A DNA stretch of 64,000 nucleotides, from assembly GCA_964017065.1 (NCBI GenBank), contig OZ024784.1:4445152-4509151 (forward strand), read 5' to 3'. The stretch comes from Haliclona indistincta. Its lineage: Eukaryota; Porifera; Demospongiae; Haplosclerida; Chalinidae. The position numbers and the translations under genes are program-made. Below the pieces are notes generated by a model. That model did no database searches and was not told the DNA's origin. It saw nothing but the letters and a program-made list of their open reading frames with translations. Each line of letters opens with the position of its first letter. The first letter of the stretch is position 1. Below, piece after piece: positions 46,801 through 58,700 of the stretch.

Positions 46801-49800
46801 ATACTGTATGTAGGGATAACTGCGAATTAAGATGGCGGCTACTCATGTGCGAAAATCAGTTATTGCACATAATTATTATAATAAAGTATAAATCAAACTA
46901 AGCTGATTATCATAAGAAGCATCAGCATGACACCAAGTGTCATAATTGGTCAGTCCTTTAGCTACATCACACATTAGTCTCACACTACACACTGTGATAC
47001 TTAGCACAGACTGTGAACTCCACAAACAAGATTACAACTGACAGTCTAGCAGGACAAAGTACTTAGAGAAGAGAGGAACACATTAATTACACAATTAAAT
47101 TATGAGACTTGACTATAGACATCCAAATGTAGTGTCTAGAAGGAATAACTCTAGACAAGTCTGTATTTCAGAGGCTATACAAACATAATGACAAAGGGAA
47201 GGATTAGGGAAATAGACTAGTTGATAGAGGAGAGGTATACCTTTCTGTGAGTGGGCTTGTGATGCAAACCGCTCTTTCAGTAATGATACCTTGGAGAAGA
47301 AAAAGGAAGAGAAAAGGAGTGGGAGAATGAATCAAAGAGTAACACACTTCAGTGTACATGAAAAAGAAACATGCAATCTATTTCCTAAATGACGTTGACA
47401 CAAAAAGTGAAAGTATAAAGAAATAGCAAAAATGCATCTTTATAGCTACATACTTTTTAAAGAGAGAAAGTGGAAGAGCTAGTGCAAGAGAGAAAATGAA
47501 CAGGACATGAAAAACTGTACAGTCATATTCTGAAACAACAGGATATTCACTATAGGCTAAAAAATGACAAGAAGACAACCAGATAACATGAATATTTGAC
47601 CCAATATAGCTACAGAACAGTTGCCGGCAGCTACACACATGCTGATCTCAACATCAGACACCAATTCTTGCATCATCGAACATACATGAACAACACACAT
47701 ATTATACCATACGTAGCTTCCTAACACCTCCAGAACAGCAAATAAATTTCAAGCATGGTAATCAGTACATGCAAAGTATAGAGTATTTTCCTTGTACACT
47801 AATGTGCTCAATCTGTGCAGACACTGTTATCTTTATTTACATGAAGATAACACCTTGCTATAGCATTACAAGAAGCTGGCAACAAATAAAGCTTGCAAGA
47901 GAGTATAGCTTGAGCAATAAATCTACTTAGATGGCATGAGGTCCTGCCTCTATCTTTATCAAGAATGCTTTGATCAGTGAAACACCAAAATCAACAATAA
48001 CACTCTCAGAACTAAACCAACTGAGGTTTATATGGAGACAACCAAGCCTCTGATCAAAGTCAGTTACATAAACAAGCACACACTTGCAGCTATCAATATT
48101 CTGACTGGCCCTCTTCCTGTCAACAACAACAATTCTCAGACTGTGCCATTAGCTACTGTAGGGTTTTGAGAGAAAAGAAAAACAGGAAACACAAAGCTCA
48201 CAGGAACTAAAGACTAACCACCACTGACTGGCAAGATAGGTTCTTCCCAGCCCCTGGAGATTGAGGCTTTTTTGATGTGTACAATAAGTTCTTCTGAGAG
48301 TTACATACTAGCTGCATAGATCTATTCCCTTTATCAAACATGATACCAAGAACAGATGATTTTCACAACAGTTATTGATGCCTTTCGTATCTAGCATAAC
48401 ATACATGTACACACAGCTGCATGCATATGCATGGTACATGCAAACTGCCCAACAAACTTCCCCATAAAGTCACTTTTCACAGTTGAGTCAAGGTTAGAGG
48501 TGAGGAAACTATGAGAAATAGATTCTTAGTGAGGAAGTTGTTTAAAGAACTGCAAACACAAGTCAGCAAGCAGACACATGTGTCAAGTCACTTCCACTAG
48601 GTAGACTGTGCAGTGCTGAAGGAACTTACAGTTACTAAAAGAGTGCAAATAACCAGTTCCCCAGACACAAATGTGCTATCATATCCTGGTTGCATCACTT
48701 CCCATGTCACATGCACCCACTAAGCAATACAGTCAATTTCAATACAGTCTTGCCTTCCTTTCAGAGATGTCATCAAATTTTTGTAGAACATTCCGTTGTT
48801 GTTCTAGACCGACACCATCTAGTCCCTATACTCACTTGAGTTTGTAAAACATTGATTTTTTCGTCCTTCTCTTCCAGTGACTGACGGAAGACTTCTTCCA
48901 AATGTGCTTTTGCCTGTTTTTCCAATTCTTGTACCTAAAGAGCAGAGCAGTAGATGGTGATAATTACAAACAAATAACACTCCACCTCGTTCAACTCAGC
49001 GATCTTTCTCTGTGCCTTCTTTTCAGTACTGACAACGGAAGACTAAGAAGATATGCAAATAGTCACAGCAACAAATCATGAGAATATGCTCACTTGAATT
49101 TCCTCATTTTGGTTCTCGAGTTTCTTATAGGCTTCCATCAACTATGAGTCATGGGAGAGTATATTGAGAAGTGATGTCATGCAGACATTGTTTATTACTT
49201 AATCAATATTCCAGTTACCACCATCAGTGATAATTAGAGTACCCTTTGGGAATGAGGAAATTAAAAGGATGGTCCTATCAGACCTCATTAGAGCTTTGTG
49301 CTGTGAAAATAGTTTCACATTTTAGTAAGAGATTTAGTTCATTAAGATAACTTCCTACTTGTTCAGTGATTACGAAATTGGGTATTTTGCGATGGGTGAG
49401 GTCAAAATGCGATTGTCTACTATCAAATACAAGCATTATATACACACTCAGGCTAGACTTGAGACTGTACAGGGTGTACTCAAATAGATTCAAGAGATAT
49501 AGAAGTTTGCTGAAAATGTCCATTTTACAGTAATTACATCTAAATAATAATAATTATTGCAGTGCAATACAACACCAATGCAAAATAAATTCGAATTTCA
49601 TTGTCAGCAACAGGTGCAATGTCATTATCATGAACACCTGGACACACTGCCATAGACTGCCTGGCACTTGGTCATAATGGTGGCAACAAGACTTGACACA
49701 ATCATGAAGGAAATGAAGCCAGCAATAGAAGATAGTTGGAAAGATATCGCCTAGTCAGTGAACTAGTTGAGAACATAATGTGACAATTTTCTGGGCTGTT

Positions 49801-50870
49801 AACCAATTTATGCAAATGTGTGAGAGAAGTGAGACCATGTGTGTTATGCTAAGTACATCAAGCGTACAGTAGTTGCAAAGGTGAGGGCAGTGCCCTCAGA
49901 GTAAAGCTTGTCTGTAGGTTTAAAGTCTACTGGAACACTGACCCACCCGTACATGATGTGTGATCAACAGTAATCCAAATACATATATTATGTGTACCTC
50001 AGTGAAGCGTCCTTTGTAGCGAGCAGCTACCTGCCGCTGTTTGAGCAACATGGCAACTATGTCTTCATGAGGAATGCTGCTCAGATTAGACAGGTCCTCT
50101 TCTGTGAGTACTGTTCTTGTTGTGGTGGGTGTGACTGGATCCTAAGACAAGTATCAATTTTTCACAGAGCATTATAGCACTGACATACCTTGGTTTTACC
50201 CACTGGAGATGCAGGCTCTTGTTGCTGTTGGTTACCAGAAGCTACTACCATTTTCCTTAGACGACCAAACATGCTCCCCCACTGTCCTCCTCCGCTACCA
50301 TCGGATGCACCGTCAACTTCCTCTTCCTTGCTCTTTCCAGGCTCTTCCTTCCGACTTTTCTCAGCTTCTTCCTGGAATGAAGCCTTGGGGGAGGGTACTT
50401 GTTCTGATGCAGCTGTAGGGGGCTGTTCGTGAAGTTCCACATGACTGGTTCCAGTAACGATGTCTTGTAGAGATGGTTCGATCTTTGGTTGAGCATCATC
50501 TTTGACAGTTGCTGATACTGTTGCTGGCTCTTGAACAGTGGTAGTATTAGCTACAGGAGATGATGGGCGTGGTTCAACGGAAGGTGTGGTCTCTCTGGAG
50601 CTGGTTTCTTTTATTTGGCTAGAGTTCCTTGTTCCAGTCTGTCCTAAAAGCTGTTTTTCTTGATTCTGGAGGTGAAAAGTCTACTAATATCCATGGTCTT
50701 ACAACATGCACAATGAACATGGTCTACCATCATGTCTACACAGTCACACACAGGCCAGATTTCGAACCAGCGTTACTATTAACCTTTGCCTGTCGTTGTT
50801 CTTCAGACAAACTTCGAGGAGAAGCAGGCTGCTTCTCCTCGAGAGTCTTCTGCTTGAGCTTAGCAAACAT
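37805..50870 (-). CDS. GOLGA4: Golgin-245/GOLGA4-type GRIP golgin
   Basis: Thirteen exons (50870-50784, 50665-50189, 50141-49998, 49141-49094, 49042-48986, 48934-48836, 47289-47241, 46270-46230, 45204-45073, 44339-39370, 39163-39073, 39027-38908, 37933-37805) join in phase into 2,147 residues. The start MFAKLKQK, the early YKGRFTEL...RKIAELNE...SLEEKDEKINVLQTQVSLLKERF segment and the overall length match human GOLGA4. One 4,970-nt exon encodes most of an almost uninterrupted coiled coil. The last exon is a GRIP domain (RNVLFQYMMGK), which in relatives binds Arl1-GTP at the trans-Golgi network; the protein tethers incoming vesicles. The invariant GRIP tyrosine (EFEYLRKVLF in human) is Phe here, across an exon junction. 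Several introns exceed 1 kb. Confidence 0.92.
46133..46212. repeat. (GAGT)n tetranucleotide repeat in golgin intron
   Basis: About 18 nearly perfect GTGA units lie just downstream (gene sense) of the donor of the short exon 46270-46230. Confidence 0.9.
46804..46850. repeat. Fragment related to the end of the 1.2-kb insertion
   Basis: TATGTAGGGATAAC...AAGATGGCGGCTAC closely matches the reverse complement of the right end of the element at 17954-19173 (about 19105-19150). This suggests a dispersed family. Confidence 0.55.
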
Positions 50871-51423
50871 AGACGCGATGGGCAAGGACAAACAGTACTA
50901 CTCCATAACACAATGAGGGTAACTCCTGTAATCATGAGAGTTAATTACTGCTGGTAATGTGCAACCGAAACTGCAATGCAATATCTTCTAAACACTGATA
51001 TCTTTACAGCTCAAGATAAACTCTAAACGTTTGTTTTCGAAAGCATTTCCTTACTGGTCAGTAAACAACCATTCCCCAATAACAAACTTGTATGTATAGG
51101 ATTGAAATTTCTTTCTTGTTGTATAATACACTGTACATAAAATCAGTTACAGAGACATTGAATATGTACAACAAAAACTAAGTGACTTGTTGGAAATCTG
51201 TGTGAGCAGCTGCAATGAGAGCAGCACAGTAGATGCTGTACACAAAATGAAATTGTGATAAATGATCAGTTGAGAACTCATAGAACTGTCAGTAAATCTT
51301 GCTGTTTGAAACTTTGTGAAAAACTGAGAGAAAAATGATACATAAGTGATTTGTGATACCTGTATCAGTCTGTAAGAGCACACGAAAAAATACGAAACAA
51401 AACGAAAAAACATGAACCATGTT
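50871..51423. other. Spacer between the p35 gene and the golgin gene
   Basis: Both genes run leftward. The stretch should hold the 3' UTR of the Cdk5 activator and the golgin promoter. I see no open frame or repeat of note. Confidence 0.4.
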
Positions 51424-52221
51424 CTAGTGAGAAAAGCGGCCAACACTTTTTAGAGTACTGCGTTTTAGTGCATAAAAGTCATTGTCTTGGTTTAATCTGA
51501 GCATGTCACTGCTGGAAGAGAGAGATAGTTCTATACATTTGCTCCAGAATGAAGCACGATCCTGTTTCACTAGAAACGGTCTGAGAGGGTAGCTGATCTC
51601 GTTTGCATTGTAAGTGTAAGAGATGTATAGACACATTAGAACAAGTTCCTTGATGTCAGCTAGTGTACGACAAGTGTACTTGCTTAGAGCCCTTTCGAGT
51701 AGCATGAAAGTGAAGACGACATGCGATTCCAGGAGAAAACAGTTGACTGTCCAGCCGTTCAACTTGAGAGCTTTGTCAGAGCAATTTACCCACGAGGCGA
51801 TATCGTGAACAGATGGCTTCATGGGAACATCTGCACAATGGAGACGAACGTAAGCTCCTAGGCACTGCAGGTAGTCGTACAGTGTCCATTTCTTTGCAGA
51901 GGGCACGCGTGTCGCAGCGATTACATCTGGCGGTAGCTGCCGTTTCCCACTGGAAGGAACGGTTGCCGGCACACCGACTCGTGAGATGACCTCTTTGGTG
52001 GTCGTTCTGCTTTCTTCCTCGTTTCTTGACTCCTGATCCTTTGCAAGCTTTTGCTGTTGCAGCTGCTTTTCTTTCTTTTCCTTTTCTCCCTTGCTTTTCT
52101 TTGGGTGCAGTCTCAGTCTTGAGGCAGCACTAGTGAGCTTCTTTACATCTTGAGCGAATTTACTCTTAACGTCCATTTGAGTAGTGGAAAACTTTCTGTC
52201 TACACTCATTCCAGCTCCCAT
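51424..52221 (-). CDS. CDK5R1: Cdk5 activator, p35 type
   Basis: One uninterrupted frame of 265 residues. The start MGAGMS fits an N-myristoylation signal (Gly2, Ser6), as in p35. A Lys-rich N-terminal third follows (KKSKGEKEKKEK). The cyclin-fold domain covers about residues 110-255, with CLYISYTYNANEISYPLRPF and DRASFWSKCIELS matching vertebrate p35/p39. Relatives activate Cdk5 at membranes in neurons. A neuron-free animal would use it elsewhere, which is an open question. At 265 residues it is shorter than human p35 (307), mostly in the linker. It lacks introns in a neighbourhood where every other gene has many, so an old retrocopy or intron loss is possible. Confidence 0.93.
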   Translation of the reverse strand: MGAGMSVDRKFSTTQMDVKSKFAQDVKKLTSAASRLRLHPKKSKGEKEKKEKQLQQQKLAKDQESRNEEESRTTTKEVISRVGVPATVPSSGKRQLPPDVIAATRVPSAKKWTLYDYLQCLGAYVRLHCADVPMKPSVHDIASWVNCSDKALKLNGWTVNCFLLESHVVFTFMLLERALSKYTCRTLADIKELVLMCLYISYTYNANEISYPLRPFLVKQDRASFWSKCIELSLSSSSDMLRLNQDNDFYALKRSTLKSVGRFSH

Positions 52222-52715
52222 GGTAGTTTAAAGTAAGAAGACTTTGCGATGCTCGAAGGTGGGAAGTTTTTAGCAATTTAGCGTGAAGGTATCCAAGATA
52301 CGTAGTAGTGTTAACTAAGGACGAATTAACAGTATGCTGTTGACTTCAACTGCAGGACTTAAATATGGAAAACAGTCCAAAAGTTTTCAAAATCTGCTTG
52401 GCACAAACATGCGGTTCTGACGGTGTAAATCAGCCTTTATAGTCTCGATCGATATCAAGAGGAAGTAGATACGATAACACTACGACGGAAAATTGAACAC
52501 CGCAATCACATTGTCGGCGCTTTGATCTAAGCTACTGCACGTCACGGGACGTGACGTACACTGGTGCACAATGCATGCATCGATGACTTCAGCTCGCCTC
52601 ACAGGTGCCCCAACTGACGAAAATATACAGAAATGAGTCTTACAAACATCACAACTCATGTACCATCAAAATTAATACTAACACCTAGAACTGTTCGAAA
52701 TAATACTATTGTTGT
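52222..52715. promoter_or_regulatory. p35 upstream region with palindromic CRE half-sites
   Basis: ACGTCACGGGACGTGACGT at about 52539-52557 is an inverted pair of ACGTCA-type half-sites, some 320 bp upstream of the p35 ATG. The right part holds the myosin 3' UTR. Confidence 0.45.
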
Positions 52716-55700
52716 TTAGTATGCTGCTATTGGCCAGTAGAGCAAGTACCCACTGCCGCCGTTTTTCTTCACAAGCGGATGCGGTACTCTGTCATCTTGG
52801 CAGACTAATTGTCTCATTTTTCCGCTCACACTGTACGAAACTGGATTGGAAACATTGACTTTGAGTGTAGTACCATACTTCCTGCATAATTAAGGAATGG
52901 ACAATGTGTGAGAGAGAAGGGGGAGAAGGAGATCATGTAGCAATATCAACAACTAATACTACATGCAGGACAACCCAAATGTATCCCAGCAGCAGGAACA
53001 TGACTCCTCAGGTCCCTCCTACAAGAGGTCAGTCAACCAAAGAATGTGCTAGCACAATGGTAAAACCATCAGTGGTCAGCTAGTAACACTAGCACAAAGC
53101 AGATTAAATTTAGAAATCACTCAGCCATCAAAAGCAACATCCCACATAGCCCTCCTCTGCAGACTAAAGTATTGGACAAGGTTCAACTTGTGGCAGCCAG
53201 GACAACCACTTGGTATTGTGATGAAAAGAACCAAAGGGCAACCTTAGACTTTCAAGTTGAAGACTGACTCAGTTTAGAAAACCAATGTCAACAGTACAAA
53301 ACTACCATTTACTATGACACTAATTATACCATACCGTTGACAGATTTGGCAGAGAAGTGCAACCAGCTCTGGGACCCTGTTCTCACTTCGTGGTACCAGC
53401 ATGTAGCAGACGAGGTCGTTACCGCCTTTCAAATAGATGACGAATCCCTGATCGACGCCTGGACTCAGCCCTACACCAGTTATATCCTGGATTGCGACTG
53501 GGACCTTCTTGCGTTGGTAACCCTTATTAGGGTCCAGTTTGAATATGTAGTTGTCCGAAACAAGCAAGGCTCTGTACTGCACTCGACCTCGCTTGTTTAT
53601 CTACAGACAAAAATCATTCTGTAACTCATATGCTCCTGTTGACAATGGAGCAAGAGATTGTCTACTGCCTATTTTGTATAAACAGTCTCAATTAGACTGG
53701 GAAGCTACATGCCCCATTGAACATTGTACAATAAGGGTAAACATAGGAAACCAAGATAGATTGCACCATAATATACACATGTCTACCTGTCTTTATTGAA
53801 TAGCAGGTATCACAACATTCCTACTATTGTCTATTCGCTAAGCCAGTGTGCCTTTCCTCCCCATCCCATTATCCCACACACAACCCTTTGTCTGACAATC
53901 CACATTATACACTGTTACTTCTCACTTGCAGCATCACACCCTTGTCACGCTACATGTTATGTACATGCACATACAGAGCACTGTCTGCAATACCATCCTC
54001 AAAGCCAAGCTGACAAAGCAAGCAGCGTCAAAAATTCCCTTCTAGTACAAAGATATCCTCTGAGATCATAGCTTCGGCTCCTGAGGCTCAATCTATCAGT
54101 GACATTACATCCAGGCAAGCCTGAGACAAAAGCTAGACGTATCCTATGCTAAACAAGGATGTTTATCTAAAATGATGATAATATGATAGTTATAATATCA
54201 CTCTAACCTTCATTACTTCACATGAAAACACAACTCGCTCAAATTCATGAGCTCGTTTCAGATGATTCAGTGAAGTCTCAAATGATGCAACACGAGAATT
54301 CTCATCCTGTGAAAATTGATTGCATGGCATCATTCCATCTATAGGAGATTCCAAGTGTCGACTTACTGATCTGATTAAGTAGTTCCCTTCCCATTTGCGC
54401 TGGAATCCCCAGTCCTTCCTTCGTTTCTCTAGCACATCAAATGCGAGACACTTGAGCTGAACCTCTGGACGGTCACGTACAGGTATGCGCAGCAGTATCT
54501 GCTCTCCTCGCCACCTTATACCAAGAAACAACAATTACAAATAGTTGGAGAGGAGGAGGAAGGTATGTGATAGGAAGAGGAGGAGGAGAGGGAGTAGATA
54601 TTTGGTGTAAAGGAAGTATCGGGTAACACCCGAACAGAGATAGCTACTAAATAATATACTAGAACATAAACAGACATTGAAGTACAGCAACCAGCTGTTG
54701 TTGAGTGGTAACCATCTTACTAGATCACAACAAACTATGAATAATATAATAATCAAATCACCTTGGTCAACAACAATCTCTAACCATGAATATCATTACA
54801 TAATAACACTTTTATGGTAGCTTGTCCAAAACTTCTGAGACACAGGAAGACATAGAACAACAGTGTCTCAAAAAAGAAGTGTAAGCCAGTCACATGGCAG
54901 GGACTAGACACTAATTAAGCATGGAGACCAATTACTCAGGCCTATAATATCAAAATCAGCAGATGGGTTCTTACTCTCAAGCACAGCTGTGTGTGCATGC
55001 ATACACACATGCAGGAAGACCACACAACATTATCCATTACTGTACACATTATGTAAACCAGTCCACCTGAAGTGCTTTGATAGCTTTTTGATATCACACC
55101 ACTAGTGTCTTAGTAGTTGATGAAACAACTGAGTCACTCAAAGCTAATGCAGGGGAGGACTGGGATGAAAGACCAGATAATGCCCAACAGATTTGAGGTA
55201 TCTTTACCATGGAATGCCTTTACACTTAGCCAGGCTGTAGCTGGAATGAATCACCTTGTACACATTAACTTCCTCCTCCTTTGAAGAGGAATGTAGAATT
55301 GGTCTTATGTGAGGAATGAGGTAGTGACTAAGTGTAATGGTTTAGCAGCACAGTAAGCTGGTGCATGTATGATAGTGACAGACAGTGGGAGGAATGATGG
55401 AGGCAGGTCCAATGACCATGATCTAATCAGTGGTTATGAAATGAATGATGAATTAATGATAAATTCAGGTCTCCACTAGATCCCCTCATCACCATGGTGA
55501 CTCAGGGCCTCCCCAGCTATCATCACTGCTCCCAGCTATCATCACTGCTCCCAGCAAGCCTACTATACAGATACCACACAATTCACCTGACATCAGCATC
55601 CCATATTGACTACACAAGGGATACAGGTGTGCTCTTACACAATCCTGTTGCTAGGCAATACTATAGTAACAAGCAGCTGGTAATCTAATTGAAGATACCT

Positions 55701-58700
55701 TTGATTCTGCATAATGAATATGAGCTATCAGGTAAACCCTGAGTCAGCTTACAAAATAGCCTATGTCATTTTGCAGAAATTGCCCAATTTATCCATATCA
55801 TTATATTAGATGATGTCACACGATTGCTAAATAAACCATGCAAGACAACAACTAGGCAGCTAACGTGCCATCCAGCAAATACATGAGTGACATGAGTAAT
55901 TAACCACATCAGCATTTGGGTGCTGCTGGGGAACTAACCTACAAGACTGACCTGGCCGACAAGGACTACATGTACGACCTATTTCAACATGCAGTGCAAT
56001 TATTAATGTTATTAATAAGTTCCAAACTATCAAAGTACAATTGTAGACAAAGAAGATGAAATCATACAAGCATCCTATGTTGACTGAACATCAAAGAACT
56101 AAGGCAAGCAGTTAAAATGAAATTGATAGCTTAAAAGATAGGTCAGTAGCAGGTGACACTAGTTGTGTCTTGCAGAGGTCAAAAGGTCAGTAAGTCTGTT
56201 CTATATTCATGACTAAAATGTGGTGTAAACTAGCTATCAAAGTGAACTTAAACCATTGTTTATGGGTATATCCTTGCACTGGTAGACGCACACATACAAT
56301 TCACCTTGTCCAAGGTCTTCCTGTTGACTGACAAACTGAACTGAAGCATGATCACATGTACATCCTCCATTACACATGTGCACATGTATGTGTGTGTGTG
56401 TGTGTTATACACTAAGCACTATGCATGTGATAGTATGTGCAAGCAACTTGAAGCTTTCAGTGCTTATGTACACATCGTCAAATGTCTGAAACATAGTATT
56501 GATGCATAGTCGCAGTTATACATTAACCACACGTACTGCATACTTTATGCACAGTATAACGTACTATAGTGTGTATTAGACTTGTTTACAGTGAAGTTGT
56601 ATTGAATGAAACAGTTGACTATAGCAGAATGTAACCGTTTTTGAAAAACAAACAATTCACAGTTAGCAACACAAGTAAAAGTTTGCAATACTCACACCTG
56701 GTCTGTACACACATGCTGCATCATGTGTCCATATCCATCAGACACAAAGAGATAACGTCAACACACTTTGAACTTCAGTAAATTCTTTATAGTCCCTATA
56801 CACATACACCATGTATAAGGTCAATGTGATGAACATACAGGTATTGCCAAATGCACTCACTGCCAAGAAGCTAATTTTACACAGCCATCATTGCAAGCAC
56901 ACCATTGTTACTACCTCCATAGCAGATCTGATTAAAAACATGTCCTCCTCTTTTGTGAGCAAGCACTACGTAACCATTGTTCTCAAGTGTCTTCCTTCCT
57001 CCACTATCACCATCATTATGAGAGATGAATATGAGAATATCCCTGTAATAATTCCTAGAAAGCCAAGGGCCCTCATCTTCCTAATTGAGTCATACAATAC
57101 CGGTATCACTCTTACTTCCTTCTGCCCGACTATTCTTATAAATGCATGGCTTGCCCTTCCTTGAGTCATTGCAGAGAACAACACGATGACATAGCTAGTT
57201 TATCTCCTCCATGACTGTATTTTCAAATCAATTAGTAACACACACTAATGATACGTGACACATCAGCACATCAATGGAAACAAACAATTATATCATACAT
57301 CATTGTGTACGTGACTACTGGTCTCTTTTAGTTGGTTGAATAGATGGATCATGAATGGAAACATGTGTGTACCCATGCAAAACTGACTGCCATAGCCATG
57401 AATAAAATGATTTTCTGATTCACAACATTGAATACCATCATTGTGAAATCAGACACCCACAAACACTGTGACAGACAGACAAGCAGACAAACAAGCAAAA
57501 ACTGGAGACAGACAAACAGAAAGCCAGCAGACAGGCAAACAGGAACCAACTAGACAGACTAACAGATGTACACAAATATGCACCACAGTACATGCAGACA
57601 AGCTTGAAGTCTCTACCTCTAAGGACAAATAAATGTAGGTTCCTAAATAAGGGAAGAGCAAACATGCCAAACATGACTAACAGGCCCGAAGGACACATTT
57701 TAATAACTATCAAATCTAACTAACTGAAGCGTAAAATAGAATATCAAGAGTGAGCGATAATAATATACACAATGTAGCTCATCTTGTTGCAAACAGAGTT
57801 GAAAAGAGAATATGATATTGATATATTACCTGAATACCAGTACAGTAATACTGTTGTAACACCCTCATCAAATCCGCTCAGTACTATTGGTACTATTATT
57901 ATTGAAGATCACCAGATATCGTGTTATTAAGTAGGTAATGGAGTTGTAATTGAATATAACAGAGTTGTGGAACTGACGTAATGTGAGACGAAGGAGGAGT
58001 TGATGTGTGTGTACACATACAATAATCAATGGTAATTCATGCCCAACCAAAGAAGTGAGTTTCAAAGAGACTGTAATTAGCTTGGTAGGCAAGATGTATG
58101 AAGGAGGAGGAGGAGGAGGGATTGAGGGGAGGAGATCAGAAATATTACCAACCTATTGTGGATTTTCTTCAAGTACTCAATGAATTGTGCAAGTACAGGT
58201 GGTGGAGTAGGCCATTGTACGTTCTTGCCGAAGTCTGGCATGTTCTTTACATTACTAGAAGAAAGATTATAGAAAAAACGATGAAATGTATTTTAGCACA
58301 TATAAAGTATACATTATATTACTATACACATGCCATGTGCATATTATGTGTAGATGTTTACGAGTATAACAATCACAACATTCCAGCAGAAAATGTTAGA
58401 AAACAGTACACGAAATGAATGAGGAAAGGAGTAGTGAGTCAGGATAAATAATATCATAACATGTACCAGGTATGTCCACTAGTCAGTACTAACTGTGGTC
58501 ACTTGCTTCACACAATATGTGACAGAGCTAGTAATAGAGGAATCATTACAGAACACCAACATGGTGACTACAGCGTCACCTTGTTGACGTGCATTAGGCA
58601 TCTTGACCGCATTGAAGTTATACAGCTACTTATGTGGTCTTAGCGGACATACCTTGAACTTTCTCAATGACATAAACACAAGACTCTCATTTGAATGCAA

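Noticed and set aside
50750..50775. GGTTCGAAATC on the minus strand, like a tRNA B box
   Set aside because: No A box and no cloverleaf could be drawn around it.
56811..57184. Overlapping frames of 117 (+) and 72 (-) residues
   Set aside because: Isolated within a 3.6-kb intron, no family likeness, no splice context.
57349..57713. Frames with CLSVCLSVC, resembling a membrane or Cys-rich protein
   Set aside because: They arise from a GACA-type simple repeat inside a myosin intron.
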